Shown one piece after another: positions 1-8,464 of a stretch of DNA of 8,464 bases. Every line of letters starts with the position of its first letter. The stretch's first letter is position 1. The notes under the pieces were generated by a model that did no database searches, was not told the origin of the DNA, and saw only the letters and a list, made by a program, of their open reading frames with translations. This DNA is from an uncultured Collinsella sp. (lineage in GTDB: Bacteria > Actinomycetota > Coriobacteriia > Coriobacteriales > Coriobacteriaceae): positions 1-8,464 of the forward strand of contig CABUWR010000045.1 of the NCBI GenBank assembly GCA_902495265.1. The letters run 5' to 3'. A program made the position numbers and the translations under genes.

Positions 1-31
1 CACATCCTGCCGCTTCACCTGATTTCCTTCC

Positions 32-63
32 AAGCAAAAGGGCCGTCCCGTGAGGGGCGGCCC
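32..63 (-). terminator. Intrinsic terminator of the minus-strand envelope-protein gene
   Basis: Positions 40-49 and 54-63 form a 10-bp GC-rich stem with one G-T pair, closed by a 4-nt GTGA loop. Read on the minus strand, the stem is followed at once by TTTTGCTTG, a U-rich tail. It lies about 30 nt past the TAG stop (93-95) of the minus-strand gene, which is the expected place. The plus-strand side has no T-run after the stem, so it should act in one direction only. Positions 1-31 beyond it show no recognisable gene. Confidence 0.85.
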
Positions 64-92
64 GATTTGGCTGTGGGTTTGCTTGTCAGGTG

Positions 93-1706
93 CTATTCAA
101 CCGGATGGCCGCACTTGGGGCAGAACTTGGCTTCTGGTACGAGTGGGGTGCCACAGTGGCGGCAGAATTTCGAGGCAGAAGATGCGACCGGCTGCTGGGG
201 CATGACTGTGAGGGGCTCCCCTGACGATTGCCATTGTGTATCAAATGTCGAACCAGCAGAAGGCTGTTGAGCGACCTGTCCCTGCTGGGCATACTTCTTG
301 TGGCGGCTGCGTTTGTGCTTCTTTGCTTTGGGTGCGGTGCCAGCGATGTTTGTTTGAGCTGCGGCACGCTTTTTGCGACGGACGCAAATGACTGCGATGC
401 CGCCGATGATCATCAGGACAGCCGCAATCCCGCCGCCAACAACGATTGGCATGTTGTCCTGGGCAAAGAAGATGAGTTTTTCGATCGGGCTATAGTGGAT
501 ATTCGACTTGTAGACGTCGATGTGCATCTTCGTGGGGTCTTCGGCATCGGAATAGTCCACAACGATTTTTTGGTCGTTATCGACGAACTCGGGGATGCCA
601 GTGCTATCCGATTTAATTTTACAGTCGACTCTCTGGCCCGTCTTGGTGTCGATGAGGCGGATTGCGCTTGAATTATCGTGCGAGACTCTGGCCAGTGCGA
701 TATCGCCATTCCTCGAGATATCGCTGATACTATCATACGAGTCCTCGTCGTCATTCCTAATTACATAGCGGATTTGCTTCCCAGAATGCGAATCGATGAC
801 AATAGTGTCGAAGTTTTCGCCAGTAAGGGCTAGGATATTATTTCCCCAGCCATAGATATGAATTTTATGACCGTCGGCTACTTTATCGATGTTGTTGCCA
901 TCGTAATCCGCCATGAAATAGGTTGTATATAGCGAATCGTCATCGTCGCTGGTAGTCTCTATGAGTAGTAGTTTATCGGACCCGTCTGCCGTAGTTACCC
1001 CATCACATTGGGCGTTGCCTGGTATCTCTTTAATTGACGTGGAGCCATCGGGAATGTCGATTATCTTGAGCTTTCGATTCGAGCAGACATACAAACGCTT
1101 TCCATTCCTTGAGAGGACGGCATCCAAATCGTCTTTTTCGAACTTGTAGGTAAATGATTTCTCATTTGATTGCAGATTGAAAACGCAAAAATCCCCGTAT
1201 TTGCCATTCGAACAATAGGCGGTCAAGCTGTTTCCGTCTTCATTAAGCTCGATGCGGTTGACCTCTGATTTCTTTACTTGTATAGAGTGGGCGACCCGCT
1301 GTTGATCTTCGACGGAATAGACGATGACCTTGTCGTCTTCCAGCCAATAAAGATACTTGCCGTTCGAAGTACTGTAAACATCGGATAGACAGGATTTTGG
1401 TATGTCGATTGGAGTGACTTCACCGCTCTTAAGATCAAGCCGCGAATAACCGTAACATACATCATTAGCGTCATCGTTATAGTTATCGTCAAAGTCATAG
1501 TCTGCGATGATGGCATAATTGCCGTCGTCTGTGGACCACGCAGACGAATCTTGGCCTTCGACGTCAACAGTTAACGACTTTTCCAGCTCCGGTGTCGGCA
1601 GGCCGTCAGCTAATGCTGCGGGGGGGGCAGCCAACGGGGTCAGCGCCGCTACGATGCCGATTGTGGCTGCGGCGATCCTCCCGCCTTTTCGGATGCTCTT
1701 GAACAT
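93..1706 (-). CDS. Secreted beta-propeller-like / single-TM / cytoplasmic zinc-ribbon protein (function unknown)
   Basis: This 537-aa protein belongs to no named family that I recognise. Residues 1-33 look like a signal peptide: basic start (KSIRKGGR), hydrophobic core, and an A-L-A cleavage site before D34. Residues 34-415 carry recurring blades of the type 'DG-x-x-hydrophobic ... V-x-D-x-x-(S/T)-G', for example near 60-70, 114-131, 157-178, 200-220, 240-270, 285-310 and 332-358. This suggests a six- or seven-bladed WD40/TolB-like propeller. It is rich in Asp (DFDDNYNDDAND, SDDDD) and has seven Cys (84, 106, 165, 174, 208, 234, 362). A hydrophobic helix at 419-442 is followed by RRKKR, giving an outside-to-inside topology. 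A basic and Gln/Ser-rich linker (448-513) leads to a C-terminal zinc ribbon, C515-x2-C518-x10-C529-x2-C532. The ATG at 1706 has AAAGGA 5 nt upstream. The gene stands alone, diverges from rpoB, and ends in its own terminator. Its middle is clearly AT-richer than rpoBC. A role as a membrane sensor or envelope scaffold is only inference. Confidence 0.9.
   Translation of the reverse strand: MFKSIRKGGRIAAATIGIVAALTPLAAPPAALADGLPTPELEKSLTVDVEGQDSSAWSTDDGNYAIIADYDFDDNYNDDANDVCYGYSRLDLKSGEVTPIDIPKSCLSDVYSTSNGKYLYWLEDDKVIVYSVEDQQRVAHSIQVKKSEVNRIELNEDGNSLTAYCSNGKYGDFCVFNLQSNEKSFTYKFEKDDLDAVLSRNGKRLYVCSNRKLKIIDIPDGSTSIKEIPGNAQCDGVTTADGSDKLLLIETTSDDDDSLYTTYFMADYDGNNIDKVADGHKIHIYGWGNNILALTGENFDTIVIDSHSGKQIRYVIRNDDEDSYDSISDISRNGDIALARVSHDNSSAIRLIDTKTGQRVDCKIKSDSTGIPEFVDNDQKIVVDYSDAEDPTKMHIDVYKSNIHYSPIEKLIFFAQDNMPIVVGGGIAAVLMIIGGIAVICVRRKKRAAAQTNIAGTAPKAKKHKRSRHKKYAQQGQVAQQPSAGSTFDTQWQSSGEPLTVMPQQPVASSASKFCRHCGTPLVPEAKFCPKCGHPVE
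1620..1627 (-). repeat. Homopolymer C8 tract in the signal-peptide coding region
   Basis: Eight consecutive G on the plus strand read as C8 in the coding strand and fall in the codons for A27-P28-P29 of the envelope protein. In the present state the frame is intact. Slippage here would shift the frame before the mature protein begins. Confidence 0.9.
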
Positions 1707-1768
1707 GGCGATCCTTTCTTTAGGCTATAAGTAACTATCAAGTATCTTCATGCCGGATTCGAAGAATC

Positions 1769-1780
1769 TGTTGCGCAACA
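1769..1780. promoter_or_regulatory. Perfect 12-bp palindrome, candidate operator
   Basis: TGTTGCGCAACA is fully self-complementary. It lies 63-74 bp upstream of the ATG of the minus-strand envelope gene, a usual place for a dimeric regulator to act on that promoter. A partial echo (GCAACA) follows at 1794-1799. No regulator can be named from the sequence, and chance cannot be excluded. Confidence 0.35.
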
Positions 1781-1825
1781 TTGCCAAACGGATGCAACAA
1801 GGCGGCAGCCCCTTTGCCATAACCT

Positions 1826-1999
1826 GCCGGAAAGTGCGACCCACAATTTGGCCGAATTCTGGGATGCGCTTTCCGGCTGAGGCCCTTAGCGGAAACTGCG
1901 ACCCGGAATATCGGCTCAGAATGGGATACAGTTTCCCAAACTGGGTTCAACCGGAAACTGTGTCCCAGTTCGAGGCCTCAAAACGGGATGCAGTTTCCG
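1826..1999. repeat. Three 62-bp-period imperfect palindromes (six alternating 14-bp half-sites)
   Basis: Six copies of a 14-mer with consensus GGAAACTGCRWCCC occur in alternating orientation. Forward copies are at 1829-1842, 1891-1904 and 1953-1966; inverted copies are at 1861-1874, 1923-1936 and 1985-1998. Each forward/inverted pair is separated by exactly 18 bp and each pair from the next by exactly 16 bp, so the unit period is 62 bp both times. Half-site centres are 32, 30, 32, 30 and 32 bp apart, close to three helical turns. Units 1 and 3 are nested palindromes: their spacers contain AATTTGGCCGAATT and GAGGCCTC centred on the same dyad. Unit 3 pairs over 15 bp if G-T pairs are allowed. 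The array could be a REP-like dispersed element, a miniature mobile element, or a multi-site operator. The sequence alone does not decide. Confidence 0.92.
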
Positions 2000-2068
2000 C
2001 CTGATCCACCCTCGCTCCCATCCCGCCGCTCATCGGCGCGCACCCTCAGCTCTGTTCACAGAAATCAT

Positions 2069-2084
2069 ATGAACAGGTGTTCGA
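2069..2084. promoter_or_regulatory. LexA/SOS-box-like site upstream of rpoB
   Basis: ATGAACAGGTGTTCGA contains the full core GAAC-RNRY-GTTC of the Gram-positive LexA box (B. subtilis CGAACRNRYGTTYC; mycobacteria TCGAAC-N4-GTTCGA). It misses only the two outermost 5' bases of the mycobacterial form. It lies about 180 bp before the rpoB start. The left half also pairs with CTGTTC at 2052-2057 as an alternative inverted repeat. The match is visible; binding by LexA is inference. Confidence 0.35.
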
Positions 2085-2160
2085 TACATACCTATCTACC
2101 TGCATCTTTTCTGTCGAAAAACTTTGCTACTCCAAAAACTCAATCGCGTCAAGGCTTTTC

Positions 2161-2188
2161 TTGCCCAACGGTCGGTACCTGATAAACT
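2161..2188 (+). promoter_or_regulatory. Possible sigma-70-type promoter for rpoBC
   Basis: TTGCCC (2161-2166) and TAAACT (2183-2188) are separated by 16 bp. Each hexamer matches the vegetative consensus at four of six positions. Initiation near 2194-2197 would give a leader of about 65 nt. Spacing and location fit, but the hexamers are weak and other starts in the upstream 200 bp are possible. Confidence 0.3.
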
Positions 2189-2192
2189 ATTA

Positions 2193-2228
2193 GGTTGCGA
2201 TAACTGGCGAAGCTATGCCTCGCCAACC
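2193..2228 (+). promoter_or_regulatory. rpoB leader with two mutually exclusive hairpins
   Basis: TGGCGA (2205-2210) pairs with TCGCCA (2220-2225), and an inner GC/GC closes on a TAT loop. The same right arm, extended to AACC (2220-2228), can pair instead with GGTTGCGA (2193-2200) with one bulged C. The structure ends 17 nt before the Shine-Dalgarno. There is no U-run, so it is not an intrinsic terminator. A role in mRNA stability or translational control is inference. Confidence 0.35.
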
Positions 2229-2245
2229 CACCGAGCATTTCCGTG

Positions 2246-2252
2246 AAGGAGG
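2246..2252 (+). promoter_or_regulatory. Ribosome-binding site fixing the GTG start of rpoB
   Basis: AAGGAGG is a near-perfect anti-16S match with 9 nt to the GTG at 2262. It supports this GTG over the next in-frame ATG (codon 22), which has no such site and would lose conserved N-terminal RpoB sequence. Confidence 0.9.
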
Positions 2253-2261
2253 AAAAACCTG

Positions 2262-5753
<3,492 letters not shown>

Positions 5754-5759
5754 TTGACT

Positions 5760-8464
<2,705 letters not shown>

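Larger units (their letters stand above)
1707..2261. other. 555-bp divergent intergenic region between the envelope-protein gene and rpoB
   Basis: No supported gene lies here. Short open frames cross it on both strands, but they lack a Shine-Dalgarno and run through palindromic repeats. In order it holds the ribosome-binding site of the minus-strand gene (about 1712-1717), a 12-bp palindrome (1769-1780), the 62-bp-period inverted-repeat array (1826-1999), a LexA-box-like site (2069-2084), a possible rpoB promoter (2161-2188), a leader with competing hairpins (2193-2228), and the rpoB Shine-Dalgarno (2246-2252). I found no convincing -35/-10 pair for the minus-strand gene. There is no rplL or other ribosomal gene directly before rpoB. 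Confidence 0.85.

Noticed and set aside
1..31. End of an upstream gene entering the window
   Set aside because: Too short; no stop codon in a convincing coding context or conserved motif can be shown.
1751..1770. tRNA T-arm-like string TTCGAATCC on the minus strand, as for a tRNA fragment or attachment site
   Set aside because: The flanking five bases do not form a T stem and no other tRNA arms are nearby.
1826..1999. CRISPR-like array
   Set aside because: The repeats alternate in orientation, are only 14 bp, and the gaps are 16-18 bp and partly self-complementary. CRISPR repeats are direct, with unrelated spacers of about 30 bp.
2124..2152. Minus-strand promoter with TTGACG and, 17 bp later, TAGCAA
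   Set aside because: The -35 is good but the -10 matches only three positions, and it would give a leader of about 400 nt through the repeat array. Not enough to call.
1738..2182. Small open frames on both strands of the intergenic region (1738-1950 minus, 1750-2004 plus, 1988-2182 plus)
   Set aside because: No ribosome-binding sites were seen, they run through the palindromic array, and the 62-bp period shifts frame, so no peptide repeat is kept.

Overview
The window carries the start of the RNA polymerase rpoB-rpoC operon of an actinobacterium, most likely a gut Coriobacteriia member (Collinsella-like). This rests on three observations: a high-GC coding region with strong C/G-ending codon bias; an RpoC N-terminal half that closely follows the actinobacterial pattern (coiled-coil insert, catalytic NADFDGD at residues 533-539 as I recall it for M. 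tuberculosis); and an RpoB of 1163 aa without the large E. coli insertions. The genus is inference; the phylum is well supported.

Layout. Positions 32-63 hold a minus-strand intrinsic terminator. Positions 93-1706 (minus) encode a 537-aa envelope protein with a signal peptide, a beta-propeller-like ectodomain, one transmembrane helix and a cytoplasmic basic linker ending in a zinc ribbon. A 555-bp divergent intergenic region (1707-2261) follows. It contains a 12-bp perfect palindrome, a regular array of six alternately inverted 14-bp half-sites (three 62-bp units), a LexA/SOS-box-like sequence, a possible rpoB promoter, and a leader with two competing hairpins. Positions 2262-5753 (plus) are complete rpoB. 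From 5760 to the window end is rpoC, cut off just after the bridge helix.

rpoB and rpoC encode the two large catalytic subunits of RNA polymerase. They are tightly coupled: the rpoC Shine-Dalgarno lies in the last rpoB codons, both genes start with GTG, and both share one reading frame separated by a single TAG.

The best candidates for something new are (i) the 62-bp-period array of paired inverted half-sites between the divergent genes and (ii) non-canonical polymerase core elements. RpoB fork loop 2 is replaced by a segment eight residues longer than usual, and the RpoC bridge helix has several changes at normally near-invariant positions. Both elements line the same part of the active centre and the streptolydigin pocket. 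Comparisons with E. coli, B. subtilis and M. tuberculosis are from memory, not from a computed alignment.
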